The notes under the pieces: generated by a model | Database searches by the model: none | The model's input: the letters and a program-made list of their open reading frames with translations, nothing else | What the model was told of the DNA's origin: nothing | Part shown: positions 27,514 through 34,792 of the stretch, piece by piece | Position numbering within the stretch: position 1 is the stretch's first letter | How the letters are laid out: every line of letters begins with the position of its first letter | Source: Paludibacteraceae bacterium | Lineage (GTDB): Bacteria > Bacteroidota > Bacteroidia > Bacteroidales > Paludibacteraceae | Direction: 5' to 3' | DNA length: 47,892 bases | NCBI GenBank assembly: GCA_016302585.1 | Contig: JAEDNI010000008.1 | Span: 1-47,892, forward strand | Made by a program: the position numbers and the translations under genes

Positions 27514-27544
27514 ACAAAAAATGGAACCCGCAAGGATTCCATTT
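27514..27544 (-). terminator. Terminator of tRNA-Pro
   Basis: Read on the minus strand, AATGGAA and TTCCATT form a hairpin around a TTGC loop region with extra CC/GG pairs, followed by TTTTTTG. It begins directly after the tRNA 3' end. Confidence 0.8.
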
Positions 27545-27545
27545 G

Positions 27546-27619
27546 TCGGGAAGACGTGATTCGAACACGCGACCTCCGGTCCCCCAGACCGTTGCGCTAC
27601 CGGGCTGCGCCACTTCCCG
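27546..27619 (-). tRNA. tRNA-Pro (anticodon GGG)
   Basis: On the minus strand the 74 bases fold as a cloverleaf: acceptor CGGGAAG pairs with CTTCCCG, the D arm has GCGCAGCCCGGTAGCGC, and the T arm has GGTCGCGTGTTCGAATCACG. The anticodon loop CTGGGGG puts GGG at positions 34-36 after T33, so it reads CCC and CCU. The first anticodon-stem pair is an A-G mismatch. CCA is not encoded; the discriminator is A. It is a single-gene unit with its own promoter and terminator. Confidence 0.95.
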
Positions 27620-27644
27620 TCTTTCGATTTTTCGAAAGCGGGTG

Positions 27645-27676
27645 CAAAATTACTACAAAATAATCAAATATGCAAG
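27645..27676 (-). promoter_or_regulatory. Promoter of tRNA-Pro
   Basis: On the minus strand a -7 box TAATTTTG (27652-27645) follows a CTTG (27676-27673) at a 20-base distance. Between promoter and tRNA lies an inverted repeat, CTTTCGA/TCGAAAG (27621-27638), in the short 5' leader. Confidence 0.65.
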
Positions 27677-27743
27677 ATTTTATAGAAAAAAGTAAAAAAA
27701 AATTATATTATTTTAGTTTTTAGAGGTAAAATATTGGTGTTTG

Positions 27744-27842
27744 CACGGTAGTGCGAACGTAATTTCGGGGGTGAGGTTGTCCCCGCAAACGGGAAAACAT
27801 AGACGGAAAGGGGCTAATCAAGCGGAGTCCGAAAGTACTACA
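27744..27842 (+). ncRNA. Possible structured RNA leader of miaB (unidentified)
   Basis: A GC-rich island of about 95 bases in an otherwise very AT-rich gap. Its ends can pair (GTAGT at 27749-27753 with ACTAC at 27837-27841), and inside lie GGGG/CCCC and GACGGA/TCCG pairings, multibranch-like in outline. An alternative short hairpin, GCAC-GGTA-GTGC, would compete for the 5' end. I do not recognise a riboswitch, SRP, 6S or RNase P core. It ends 14 bases before the miaB ATG, so it may be a cis-regulatory leader. No clear promoter was seen. Confidence 0.35.
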
Positions 27843-27855
27843 TTAATTAAAAATA

Positions 27856-29232
27856 ATGACGAAAAAATTCTATATTGAGACCTATGGCTGCCAAATGAAC
27901 GTCGCGGATAGCGAAGTCGTTGCAGCTATAATGGAAACCACCGATGCGGAACTGACGGAGCATTGGGAAGATGCCGATATCGTTCTGCTCAATACCTGCT
28001 CCATCCGTGATAATGCGGAGCAGAAAGTGGGTGCCCGTCTGCGGGAACTCAAGGCTCATTTGAGAAACAATAAATCTAAAATCTCAAATCTGAAATCTCG
28101 AATCGATAATCGCCACCCGATTATCGGTGTCATCGGCTGTATGGCGGAGCGAATGGGTCAGGAACTGATTGATGATTTCGGTGTGGATTTTGTGGCGGGA
28201 CCGGATGCGTATCTTGACATCCCGAACCTCTTGGCACAGTGCGAACAGGGCCATAAAGCGATGAATGTGGAACTTAGTACCTCCGAGACCTACCGCCATA
28301 TCATCCCTTCGCGTATCGGTCGCTCCATCAGCGGTTTCGTGAGCATTATGCGCGGATGTAATAACTTCTGCTCCTATTGCGTGGTACCTTATACCCGCGG
28401 TCGCGAACGAAGTCGTGATGTGGAGTCCATCCTCAATGAGGTGCGTGACCTCCAAGCGCGTGGATACAAAGAAGTCACCCTCCTCGGTCAGAACGTCAAC
28501 TCATACCGCTATATCGGTAACCCGTCACCCGTAACCCATAACCTCTCCGAGGTGGACTTCGCGGACCTGCTGGAGATTGTGGCTGAGGCTGTTCCGGATA
28601 TGCGTATTCGCTTTACGACTTCCCATCCGAAGGATATGTCTGATAAGACGCTCGAAGCCATCAGTCGTCATAAGAACCTCTGTAAGTTCATTCATCTGGC
28701 CGTTCAGTCGGGTTCGAATCATATCCTCAAACTGATGAATCGTAAGTACACCCGCGAGTGGTATCTGGAGCGTATTGCTGCCATTCGGCGTATCCTGCCT
28801 ACGGCAGCCATCAGCACTGATATCTTCTGCGGTTTCCATGACGAGACGCTCGAAGACCATGCTGAGACCCTCTCGCTCATGAGAGAGGTGGGATTTGACT
28901 CCGCCTTCATGTTCAAATACTCCGAACGGCCGGGTACCTATGCCCAGAAACACCTGCCCGATAACATTTCCGAGGAAGAGAAAGTGCGTCGTCTCAACGA
29001 GATCATCGCCTTACAAAACCAACTCTCACTGGAGTCGAATCAACGGGAGATAGGCAAGACGGTAGAAGTGCTCGTAGAGGGCTTCTCCAAACGCAGCCAT
29101 GATGATATGTATGGTCGCACCGAGCAATATAAGACCGTGGTCTTCCCCAGAACCGACCAGAAGATAGGCGATATCATCAATGTACGCATAAAAGGAGCCT
29201 CTGCTGCTACTTTAAGAGGCGAAATAGTATAA
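27856..29232 (+). CDS. miaB: tRNA-2-methylthio-N6-isopentenyladenosine synthase MiaB
   Basis: A 458-residue radical-SAM methylthiotransferase that adds the methylthio group to i6A37 in tRNAs reading UNN codons. The N-terminal UPF0004 domain binds one 4Fe-4S cluster through Cys12, Cys48 and Cys95; the radical SAM cluster is held by Cys168, Cys172 and Cys175 (RGCNNFCSYC). A TRAM domain fills the last 65 residues (REIGKTVEVLVEGFSKR). Between RELKAHLRN and RHPIIGVIGC there is an extra segment NKSKISNLKSRID, coded by a heptamer-like repeat; most relatives have a short loop here. Otherwise complete. Confidence 0.96.
   Translation: MTKKFYIETYGCQMNVADSEVVAAIMETTDAELTEHWEDADIVLLNTCSIRDNAEQKVGARLRELKAHLRNNKSKISNLKSRIDNRHPIIGVIGCMAERMGQELIDDFGVDFVAGPDAYLDIPNLLAQCEQGHKAMNVELSTSETYRHIIPSRIGRSISGFVSIMRGCNNFCSYCVVPYTRGRERSRDVESILNEVRDLQARGYKEVTLLGQNVNSYRYIGNPSPVTHNLSEVDFADLLEIVAEAVPDMRIRFTTSHPKDMSDKTLEAISRHKNLCKFIHLAVQSGSNHILKLMNRKYTREWYLERIAAIRRILPTAAISTDIFCGFHDETLEDHAETLSLMREVGFDSAFMFKYSERPGTYAQKHLPDNISEEEKVRRLNEIIALQNQLSLESNQREIGKTVEVLVEGFSKRSHDDMYGRTEQYKTVVFPRTDQKIGDIINVRIKGASAATLRGEIV
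28072..28104 (+). repeat. Heptamer repeat (AAATCTN) inside miaB
   Basis: Units aaatcta, aaatctc, aaatctg, aaatctc, gaatc lie in a row and keep the reading frame, giving KSKISNLKSRI. The repeat is in the loop before the third cluster-binding cysteine. Confidence 0.88.
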
Positions 29233-29266
29233 AATTAAAGAAATTTTGCATTTTTTTGCCAAAATG

Positions 29267-29298
29267 TTTGGTCATTTCAAATAAAAGCAGTACTTTTG
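29267..29298 (+). promoter_or_regulatory. Promoter of the greA unit
   Basis: TTTG at 29267-29270 and TACTTTTG at 29291-29298, 20 bases apart. The start would be near 29305, leaving a leader of about 220 bases before greA that holds two small reading frames and two terminator-like hairpins. Confidence 0.75.
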
Positions 29299-29337
29299 CA
29301 TCGAAAACAAAATTTTCATAGTTAAGGTTTAGGTTTA

Positions 29338-29376
29338 ATGGCGATAGGAGGCTGTGAAGTTTCCTATCGTTTTTAA
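29338..29376 (+). CDS. Possible 12-residue leader peptide (MAIGGCEVSYRF)
   Basis: A very short frame from ATG 29338 to TAA 29374-29376 that coincides almost exactly with the first terminator-like hairpin. Ribosomes on it would stop the hairpin forming. Nothing but position supports translation. Confidence 0.25.
   Translation: MAIGGCEVSYRF
29342..29374 (+). terminator. Terminator-like hairpin in the greA leader (first)
   Basis: An 8-bp perfect stem, CGATAGGA with TCCTATCG, a 12-base loop and then five T residues. It lies about 40 bases after the predicted start of transcription and 150 bases before greA, where an attenuator would be expected. Confidence 0.55.
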
Positions 29377-29387
29377 ACAAAATAGAA

Positions 29388-29407
29388 GAGGCATATGCCT
29401 CCTTTTT
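29388..29407 (+). terminator. Terminator-like hairpin in the greA leader (second)
   Basis: The palindrome GAGGCATATGCCTC followed by CTTTTT. The short loop weakens it as a terminator; it could also be a binding site. An ATG inside it is in frame with the small reading frame that begins at 29410. Confidence 0.4.
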
Positions 29408-29409
29408 AT

Positions 29410-29508
29410 ATGGCTGAAGAAACGCAAAATACGACTCCGGATTTAACGGATACCGAGGAGGTTCGCAAGGCAATTATTGCGAGCGAGATTTTGAATCGAA
29501 AATATTAA
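29410..29508 (+). CDS. Small 32-residue protein upstream of greA
   Basis: MAEETQNTTPDLTDTEEVRK and a further 12 residues ending ASEILNRKY: an acidic first half and a short helix. It ends 15 bp before the greA ATG and has codon use like its neighbours. An in-frame ATG at 29395 would add five residues. I do not recognise a family; it could be a real small protein or a translated leader. Confidence 0.45.
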   Translation: MAEETQNTTPDLTDTEEVRKAIIASEILNRKY

Positions 29509-29523
29509 ATACAAGTATATAGA

Positions 29524-29994
29524 ATGGCAGTAACGTACATGACCGAAGACGGTCTGAAGAAATTAAAAGAGGAGCTCCACGAATTGGAGACGGTAGAGCG
29601 CCCACGTGTGATTGCCGCGATAGCAGAAGCGCGTGAGAAGGGCGATTTAAGTGAGAATGCGGAGTATGACGCCGCAAAAGAAGCGCAAGGAGCACTGGAG
29701 ACGAAGATCGCACAGTTGAAGTTGCGACTCATGGACGCCCGTGTGCTGGACGCTACGGATATCAAAACGGATGAGGTGCAGATCCTTACGAAGGTGCGCG
29801 TGAAACAGCGCAATAATGGTCAGGAGAAGACCTTCCAGTTGGTGACCGAAGGAGAAGCCAACTTAGCAGAGGGCAAAATCTCTGTTACCACGCCTATCGC
29901 CAAAGGTCTGATGGGTAAGAAAGTAGGTGAGATCGCGCAGGTGCAAGTGCCCGCCGGTATCATCGAGTTTGAAGTATTGGAGATCACTCTCTAA
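29524..29994 (+). CDS. greA: Transcription elongation factor GreA
   Basis: A 156-residue GreA, which enters the secondary channel of RNA polymerase and triggers cleavage of backtracked transcripts. The N-terminal coiled coil (1-75) shows EDGLKKLKEELHELETVERP and the catalytic tip REKGDLSENAEYDAAKE with Asp and Glu in the expected place. The FKBP-like C-domain (80-156) ends with the family's IEFEVLEI. Length is normal. A HIT-family gene follows 41 bp later, with a heptamer repeat in between. Confidence 0.97.
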   Translation: MAVTYMTEDGLKKLKEELHELETVERPRVIAAIAEAREKGDLSENAEYDAAKEAQGALETKIAQLKLRLMDARVLDATDIKTDEVQILTKVRVKQRNNGQEKTFQLVTEGEANLAEGKISVTTPIAKGLMGKKVGEIAQVQVPAGIIEFEVLEITL

Positions 29995-30032
29995 ATTACC
30001 AATCACCAATCACCAATCACCATTTACCAATT
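29995..30032. repeat. Heptamer repeat (ACCAATC) between greA and the HIT gene
   Basis: About five 7-bp units fill almost the whole 41-bp gap. Same unit as in tsaB. Confidence 0.9.
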
Positions 30033-30035
30033 AGT

Positions 30036-30443
30036 ATGACTATCTTTACGCGAATTATCAAAGGCGAGATTCCGAGCTATAAAGTAGCTGAGGATGATAA
30101 GAACTATGCCTTCTTGGATATCAATCCGCTGGTGAAAGGTCACACCTTAGTGGTACCTAAGTTAGCGGAGCCGGAAGCCGATTATATCTTCGATCTGACG
30201 GACGAGCAACTCAAGAGCCTCATGACCTTTGCCAAGAAAGTGGCGAAAGGTGTCAAGGCCGCTACGGGTTGCAAGCGCGTAGGTGTAGCGGTGCTGGGTA
30301 TGGAAGTGAACCACGTGCATGTGCATCTGATCCCGATGAATTCGGAGAAAGATATGCTGTGGTCTAATCCGAAACTCTCCCTCCCGGCTGAAGAGATGGC
30401 CTTCATCTCCAACTCCATTGCAGAGGCCGTTGAGAAAGCCTAA
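30036..30443 (+). CDS. HIT family nucleotide-binding protein
   Basis: A 135-residue HIT (histidine triad) protein of the HINT/protein kinase C inhibitor-like branch, which hydrolyses nucleoside phosphoramidates or related nucleotide conjugates. The triad H93-V-H95-V-H97 (NHVHVHLIP) is complete, and the N-terminal signature TIFTRIIKGEIPSYKV and GHTLVVPK are typical. Length is normal. It lies behind greA, an order often seen in Bacteroidales, and a strong terminator follows directly. The physiological substrate is not known. Confidence 0.95.
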   Translation: MTIFTRIIKGEIPSYKVAEDDKNYAFLDINPLVKGHTLVVPKLAEPEADYIFDLTDEQLKSLMTFAKKVAKGVKAATGCKRVGVAVLGMEVNHVHVHLIPMNSEKDMLWSNPKLSLPAEEMAFISNSIAEAVEKA

Positions 30444-30480
30444 AAAAAAGAAAGTCCGCCCTCCGCGGACTTTTCTTTTT
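30444..30480. terminator. Bidirectional terminator
   Basis: The stem AAAGTCCGC/GCGGACTTT is flanked by an A-run on the left and TTTTCTTTTT on the right. It ends the greA-HIT unit and, read from the other strand, the M13 peptidase gene. Confidence 0.85.
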
Positions 30481-30510
30481 CAATTACCAATCACCAATTA
30501 CCAATCACCA
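30481..30510. repeat. Heptamer repeat (ACCAATC) supplying the M13 peptidase stop
   Basis: About four imperfect 7-bp units next to the terminator. On the minus strand the TGA stop of the peptidase gene is made from the first repeat unit (TGGTGATTGG). Confidence 0.88.
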
Positions 30511-32523
30511 GATGGAAACCCTTTCCTCTGGTGCTATGTACATCGGACTTTCTTCCGTAACGTTCCATGCATCGTACCAAGCGTTGATCTGCGGTAGCGC
30601 ACCGTTTACACGCCAGCGACCCAGCGAGTGAGGATCACTCTTCGTGCGGTTAAGAATCTCTTCCGGACGGATATTACCTGCCCATACGTTCGCGTAAGCC
30701 AAGAAGAAACGCTGTGCGGGCGTGAAGCCGTCACGTGTCTGCAGACGCTCTGCTTCGGGCTTTGCTTCCTCGTTCAGACAGAACGCCAAATAGCTCACTT
30801 GCAGACCTCCGTGGTCAGCGATGTTTTCACCTAAAGTGAAGGCACCGTTGGCATGTACGCCCGGAGCTACTTCAATGCGATTGAAAGCCTCCTCCATCAC
30901 TTTCGTGCGCTCATCGAAGGCTTTCTTATCCTCTTCCGTCCACCAGTTAATCATATTTCCATCCTTGTCAAAATGACAGCCCTGATCGTCGAATCCGTGC
31001 GTCATCTCGTGACCGATTACCACGCCGATAGCGCCGTAGTTAAACGCATCGTCGGCATTCATATCGAAGAACGGATATTGGAGAATACCGGCGGGGAAAC
31101 AGATCTCATTGCTGGACGGATTGTAATATGCATTCACCGTTTGCGGCGTCATGTACCATTTGGTTTTGTCCACAGGTTTGCCTAAGTAACTGAGGCTGTA
31201 CTCTTGCTCGAACTTCGCCGCACGCTGCAGGTTTGCATAATACGTATCCTTCGCATTCACCTCCAGTGCCGTGTAGTCGCGCCATGTATCGGGATAGCCG
31301 ATCTTAATGGTGAAGGCATTCAGTTTCTCCAAAGCTTTCGCCTTGGTCTCCTCGCTCATCCATTCCAGGTTCTCAATACGGATACCCAGGGCCTTCTGCA
31401 GGTTATTTACCAACGCTAACATACGCGCTTTGTTCTCCTCCGGGAAGTACTTGGCCACATACATCTGACCTACTGCTTCGCCCAGCGTACCGTTCACGAT
31501 ACCTACTGCACGTTTCCACAGCGGGCTCGGCTCTTCACGACCGGAGATCACCTTGCCGTAGAAATCAAACGATGCCTGATAAATCTCACTCGTGAGGTAC
31601 GAAGTAGCCCCGTCGATCACCTGCCAGGTAAAGAGAGTCTTGAGGTCCTCCAGCGGCTCGTCCGCTAACATACGTCCTGCTTCTTGCAGATGAGGAATCT
31701 GACCAATAGAAATACTGTCCAGGGTCACGCCTAATGCCTCGAAATACTCGGTCCAGTTCACTTGCGGCACCAGTTCCTGCAGTTCGGCAATACTCATCTT
31801 ATTGTAGTTGGCGATCGGGTCGCGAAGCTCCACGTTGCTGTAAGCTGCCTTCGCCAAACGCGTCTCCATACGCAATACCGTTTGGGCTTTCTCGGCTCCG
31901 TCCTCAAAACCGAAGAGACCGAACAGTTTCTCGATATACGCTACATACGCGTTACGAATAGCTACGGTCTGCTCGTCCTCATCCAGGTAATACTCTTTTT
32001 CGCCTAACGAGAAGCCGGATTGATACTCGTTCATGATGTTCATGGCGCTGTTCATCGCATCAGCATCGACATACATCGCCCAGAGGCTGTAGTCCATCGC
32101 TGCGCCGAGCGCTTTCGATAATTGAGCACGGTCTTCAATACCTGCGATCTCGGCCAATGTATTGCGAACGGGCTCAATGCCTTCCTGATCACGACGAGCG
32201 GTATCCATCGCGAGGTTATACATATCGCCGATCTTCTGCGCGATCGAACCCTGTGGGTGCTTCTTTGCGGCGATCTCTTGAATCAATCCGTTCACCTGCT
32301 CCAGGTTGTTTAATCCTAATTTGTCGAACGATCCGAAACGACTGTATTCCGGTGTTAAGGGGTTGGCTGCCATCCAGCCGCCGCAGGCGAACTGGTAGAA
32401 GTCATTTTGCGGTACGGCTGTGGTGTCTAAGTTTGCCAGGTCGATACCGGTAGTCTGTTGTTTAGTGGTGCAAGCTGTTGTCATAAATGCAAACGCTGCA
32501 AGCGTAAAAATGATTTTTTTCAT
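30505..32523 (-). CDS. pepO: M13 family zinc metallopeptidase (PepO/neprilysin-like), lipoprotein
   Basis: A 672-residue neprilysin-type endopeptidase. ATG at 32523 gives a lipoprotein signal (MKKIIFTLAAFAFMTTAC); an upstream in-frame start at 32589 would run through the promoter and is rejected. The zinc site is complete: H505-E506-x2-H509 (VIGHEMTHGFDDQG) with the third ligand in GENIADHGG (Glu566). Substrate-binding NAYYNPSSNEI and the C-terminal NVWAGNIRPEE and DPHSLGRWRVNG are family hallmarks. The protein is probably anchored by lipid on the periplasmic or outer side and cuts short peptides. It is transcribed alone, divergently from glgB. Confidence 0.95.
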   Translation of the reverse strand: MKKIIFTLAAFAFMTTACTTKQQTTGIDLANLDTTAVPQNDFYQFACGGWMAANPLTPEYSRFGSFDKLGLNNLEQVNGLIQEIAAKKHPQGSIAQKIGDMYNLAMDTARRDQEGIEPVRNTLAEIAGIEDRAQLSKALGAAMDYSLWAMYVDADAMNSAMNIMNEYQSGFSLGEKEYYLDEDEQTVAIRNAYVAYIEKLFGLFGFEDGAEKAQTVLRMETRLAKAAYSNVELRDPIANYNKMSIAELQELVPQVNWTEYFEALGVTLDSISIGQIPHLQEAGRMLADEPLEDLKTLFTWQVIDGATSYLTSEIYQASFDFYGKVISGREEPSPLWKRAVGIVNGTLGEAVGQMYVAKYFPEENKARMLALVNNLQKALGIRIENLEWMSEETKAKALEKLNAFTIKIGYPDTWRDYTALEVNAKDTYYANLQRAAKFEQEYSLSYLGKPVDKTKWYMTPQTVNAYYNPSSNEICFPAGILQYPFFDMNADDAFNYGAIGVVIGHEMTHGFDDQGCHFDKDGNMINWWTEEDKKAFDERTKVMEEAFNRIEVAPGVHANGAFTLGENIADHGGLQVSYLAFCLNEEAKPEAERLQTRDGFTPAQRFFLAYANVWAGNIRPEEILNRTKSDPHSLGRWRVNGALPQINAWYDAWNVTEESPMYIAPEERVSIW

Positions 32524-32558
32524 TGTTATTGTTAATTTGTGTGAACTCAAATCGCTTG

Positions 32559-32590
32559 CAAAAATACGCAAAAAATCTGAGATACACAAA
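32559..32590 (-). promoter_or_regulatory. Promoter of the M13 peptidase gene
   Basis: On the minus strand TTTG (32590-32587) and TATTTTTG (32566-32559), 20 bases apart, about 36 bases upstream of the ATG. Confidence 0.75.
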
Positions 32591-32615
32591 TATTTTTTGA
32601 AAATTCATAGAATCG

Positions 32616-32647
32616 TTTGCATATGTCGATTATTTTTTGTAATTTTG
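32616..32647 (+). promoter_or_regulatory. Promoter of glgB
   Basis: TTTG at 32616-32619 and TAATTTTG at 32640-32647, 20 bases apart, about 40 bases upstream of the glgB ATG. Divergent from the peptidase promoter, with 25 bases between them. Confidence 0.78.
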
Positions 32648-32687
32648 CACGCAAAATTGAATCATACAGCGAAAAACACATACAACT

Positions 32688-34772
32688 ATGGCAACATGTA
32701 AAAAATCGAAACACCTCAAGCTTGTTGAGCGTGATCCGTATCTGCAGCCTTACGAGGGTGCTCTCCAAGGTCGTTATGACTATGCGATGAATAAGGAGAA
32801 AGAGATCACAGGTGGTCAGCCGCTGTCCGAGTGGGCGACCGGATATCTCTATTTTGGCCTGCATCATACGCCAGAAGGATGGGTGCTGCGTGAGTGGGCG
32901 CCGAACGCTACGGCGATTTATATCAAGGGCGACATGAACAACTGGCAGAAGGACGAAGCATATCGTCTGCAGCCGGTCGGAAATGGCATATGGGAAGCGA
33001 AGTTGCCGGAGAAAGCGATGGCCCATGGCCAGATGTACAAACTGCTCGTCGAGTGGAACGGCGGTTACGGAGAGCGTATCCCGTCTTATGTGCGCCGCGT
33101 GGTGCAGGACGAGCAAACGAAGATCTTCTCGGCTCAGGTTTGGAATGAACCCGAGTATCAGTGGAAGAACCGAAAACCCCACCCAACCTCCCCACAAGGG
33201 AGGAGAAAGAGCAGCAACGAAGCTCTGTTCATCTACGAGTGCCATATCGGCATGAGTTCCAAGGAAGAGAAAGTGAATTCGTACGAGGAGTTCCGTCGTG
33301 ATGTGCTGCCGCGTATCGATAAGTTGGGCTATAACTGCGTGCAGATTATGGCCATTCAGGAGCACCCGTATTACGGATCCTTCGGATACCATGTATCGAA
33401 TTTCTTTGCTGCCAGCAGCCGTTTCGGAACGCCCAATGAACTCAAAGCCCTCATCGATGATGCCCACGGTCGTGGAATGCATGTCATCATGGACCTCGTG
33501 CATAGCCATGCGGTGAAGAACGAACTGGAGGGTCTCGGTAAATTTGATGGTACCGGCTATCAGTATTTCCATGACGGTGGTCGCCGCGAGCACCCAGCAT
33601 GGGATAGTCTCTGCTTTAACTACGGTAAGAACGAAGTGCTGCATTTCCTGCTCTCGAATTGTAAGTTCTGGTTAGACGAATACGACTTTGATGGTTTCCG
33701 TTTCGATGGCGTGACCTCTATGATTTACCGCTCGCACGGTCTGGGCGAAGACTTCAATGGCTATCCTTCCTATTTCAACGGAAACGAAGATGGTGATGCG
33801 CTCATGTATCTGACGCTTGCCAATAAGGTCATTCACGAAGTGAAACCCGATGCCATCACAATTGCGGAGGAAATGAGCGGCATGCCGGGGCTGGCATGTC
33901 CGATAGCCGATGGCGGTGTAGGGTTCGATTATCGTCTGGCGATGGGTATTCCTGATTTCTGGATTAAGTATATCAAGGAAGTGAAGGATGAGGACTGGAA
34001 AGCCGGTCATATCCTGTTTGAGATGACGAATCGTCGTGAGGATGAGAAGACCATCTCTTATGCCGAGAGTCACGACCAGGCGCTCGTGGGCGATAAGACC
34101 ATCATCTTCCGTCTTGTTGATGCCGATATGTACTGGCACTTCGAGCACGGTCATTCTTCCTTCATGGCGGACCGCGGTATCGCGCTGCATAAGATGATAC
34201 GCCTCATCACGGCTTCCACTATCAATGGCGGATACCTCACCTTCATGGGGAATGAGTTCGGTCATCCGGAGTGGATCGATTTCCCGCGTGAGGGGAATGG
34301 ATGGAGTTATAAATACGCGCGTCGCCAGTGGGACCTCGTCGATAACCCCAACTATTTCTTCTCGGACCTCAACCGCTTCGATGAAGCGATGATTCATCTG
34401 CTTAAGAAATACATCCTCACCCAGAACCCGACGGCGGAAGAGAAGAAATACAATATCGGTAAACACCTCCCCTGGGTGATGAAATGGTGGGATAACGAGG
34501 GTGATCAAGTGGTGGCTTATTCGCGTGGTGACCTGCTCTTTATCTTCAACTGGAACGGCCAGAAGTCCTTCTCCGACTATGGTATCCTGGTGCCGTCCGG
34601 TAAGTACGAGGTGGTCCTCAATACCGATGCCAAAGAGTTTGCCGGCTTCGGTCTGGCGGATGACAGCGTAGAGCATTTCACCAACTACGATCCGCTCTAT
34701 GAGAAGGACGGTAAGGGCTGGCTCAAGATGTACCTGCCGGCACGCAGCGCTGTCGTTTTAAAAAGAAGTTAA
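32688..34772 (+). CDS. glgB: 1,4-alpha-glucan branching enzyme, GH13_8 (eukaryotic-type)
   Basis: A 694-residue branching enzyme that makes alpha-1,6 branches in glycogen. The N-terminal CBM48 spans about 60-150 (LREWAPNATAIYIKGDMNNW), the GH13 barrel about 185-560, and a C-terminal beta domain follows. Catalytic residues are Asp340 (GFRFDGVTSM), Glu394 (TIAEEMSGMP) and Asp463 (YAESHDQALVG). The GVTSM, MSGMP and EFGHPEWIDFPR motifs place it with the eukaryotic-like GH13_8 group usual in Bacteroidetes. Between the CBM48 and the barrel, after YQWKN, an extra segment PHPTSPQGRRKSSN is encoded by a GC-rich insert. Active-site residues are all intact. Confidence 0.96.
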   Translation: MATCKKSKHLKLVERDPYLQPYEGALQGRYDYAMNKEKEITGGQPLSEWATGYLYFGLHHTPEGWVLREWAPNATAIYIKGDMNNWQKDEAYRLQPVGNGIWEAKLPEKAMAHGQMYKLLVEWNGGYGERIPSYVRRVVQDEQTKIFSAQVWNEPEYQWKNRKPHPTSPQGRRKSSNEALFIYECHIGMSSKEEKVNSYEEFRRDVLPRIDKLGYNCVQIMAIQEHPYYGSFGYHVSNFFAASSRFGTPNELKALIDDAHGRGMHVIMDLVHSHAVKNELEGLGKFDGTGYQYFHDGGRREHPAWDSLCFNYGKNEVLHFLLSNCKFWLDEYDFDGFRFDGVTSMIYRSHGLGEDFNGYPSYFNGNEDGDALMYLTLANKVIHEVKPDAITIAEEMSGMPGLACPIADGGVGFDYRLAMGIPDFWIKYIKEVKDEDWKAGHILFEMTNRREDEKTISYAESHDQALVGDKTIIFRLVDADMYWHFEHGHSSFMADRGIALHKMIRLITASTINGGYLTFMGNEFGHPEWIDFPREGNGWSYKYARRQWDLVDNPNYFFSDLNRFDEAMIHLLKKYILTQNPTAEEKKYNIGKHLPWVMKWWDNEGDQVVAYSRGDLLFIFNWNGQKSFSDYGILVPSGKYEVVLNTDAKEFAGFGLADDSVEHFTNYDPLYEKDGKGWLKMYLPARSAVVLKRS
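33173..33211 (+). repeat. GC-rich partly palindromic insert in glgB
   Basis: Accccac..cctccc, acaa, then gggagg lies in frame at the domain border. CTCCC and GGGAG can pair around a short loop. Related inserts are at 37285-37324 and 37522-37557 in cysS. Confidence 0.65.
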
Positions 34773-34792
34773 AATATAAATAGCATTTGACA

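Noticed and set aside
27744..27842. Assignment of the miaB leader to SRP RNA, 6S RNA, RNase P RNA or a known riboswitch
   Set aside because: The conserved cores of these RNAs could not be found in the sequence; left as unidentified.
29338..29508. The two small frames before greA as confirmed genes
   Set aside because: Listed only as possible, since position alone supports the first and no family was recognised for the second.
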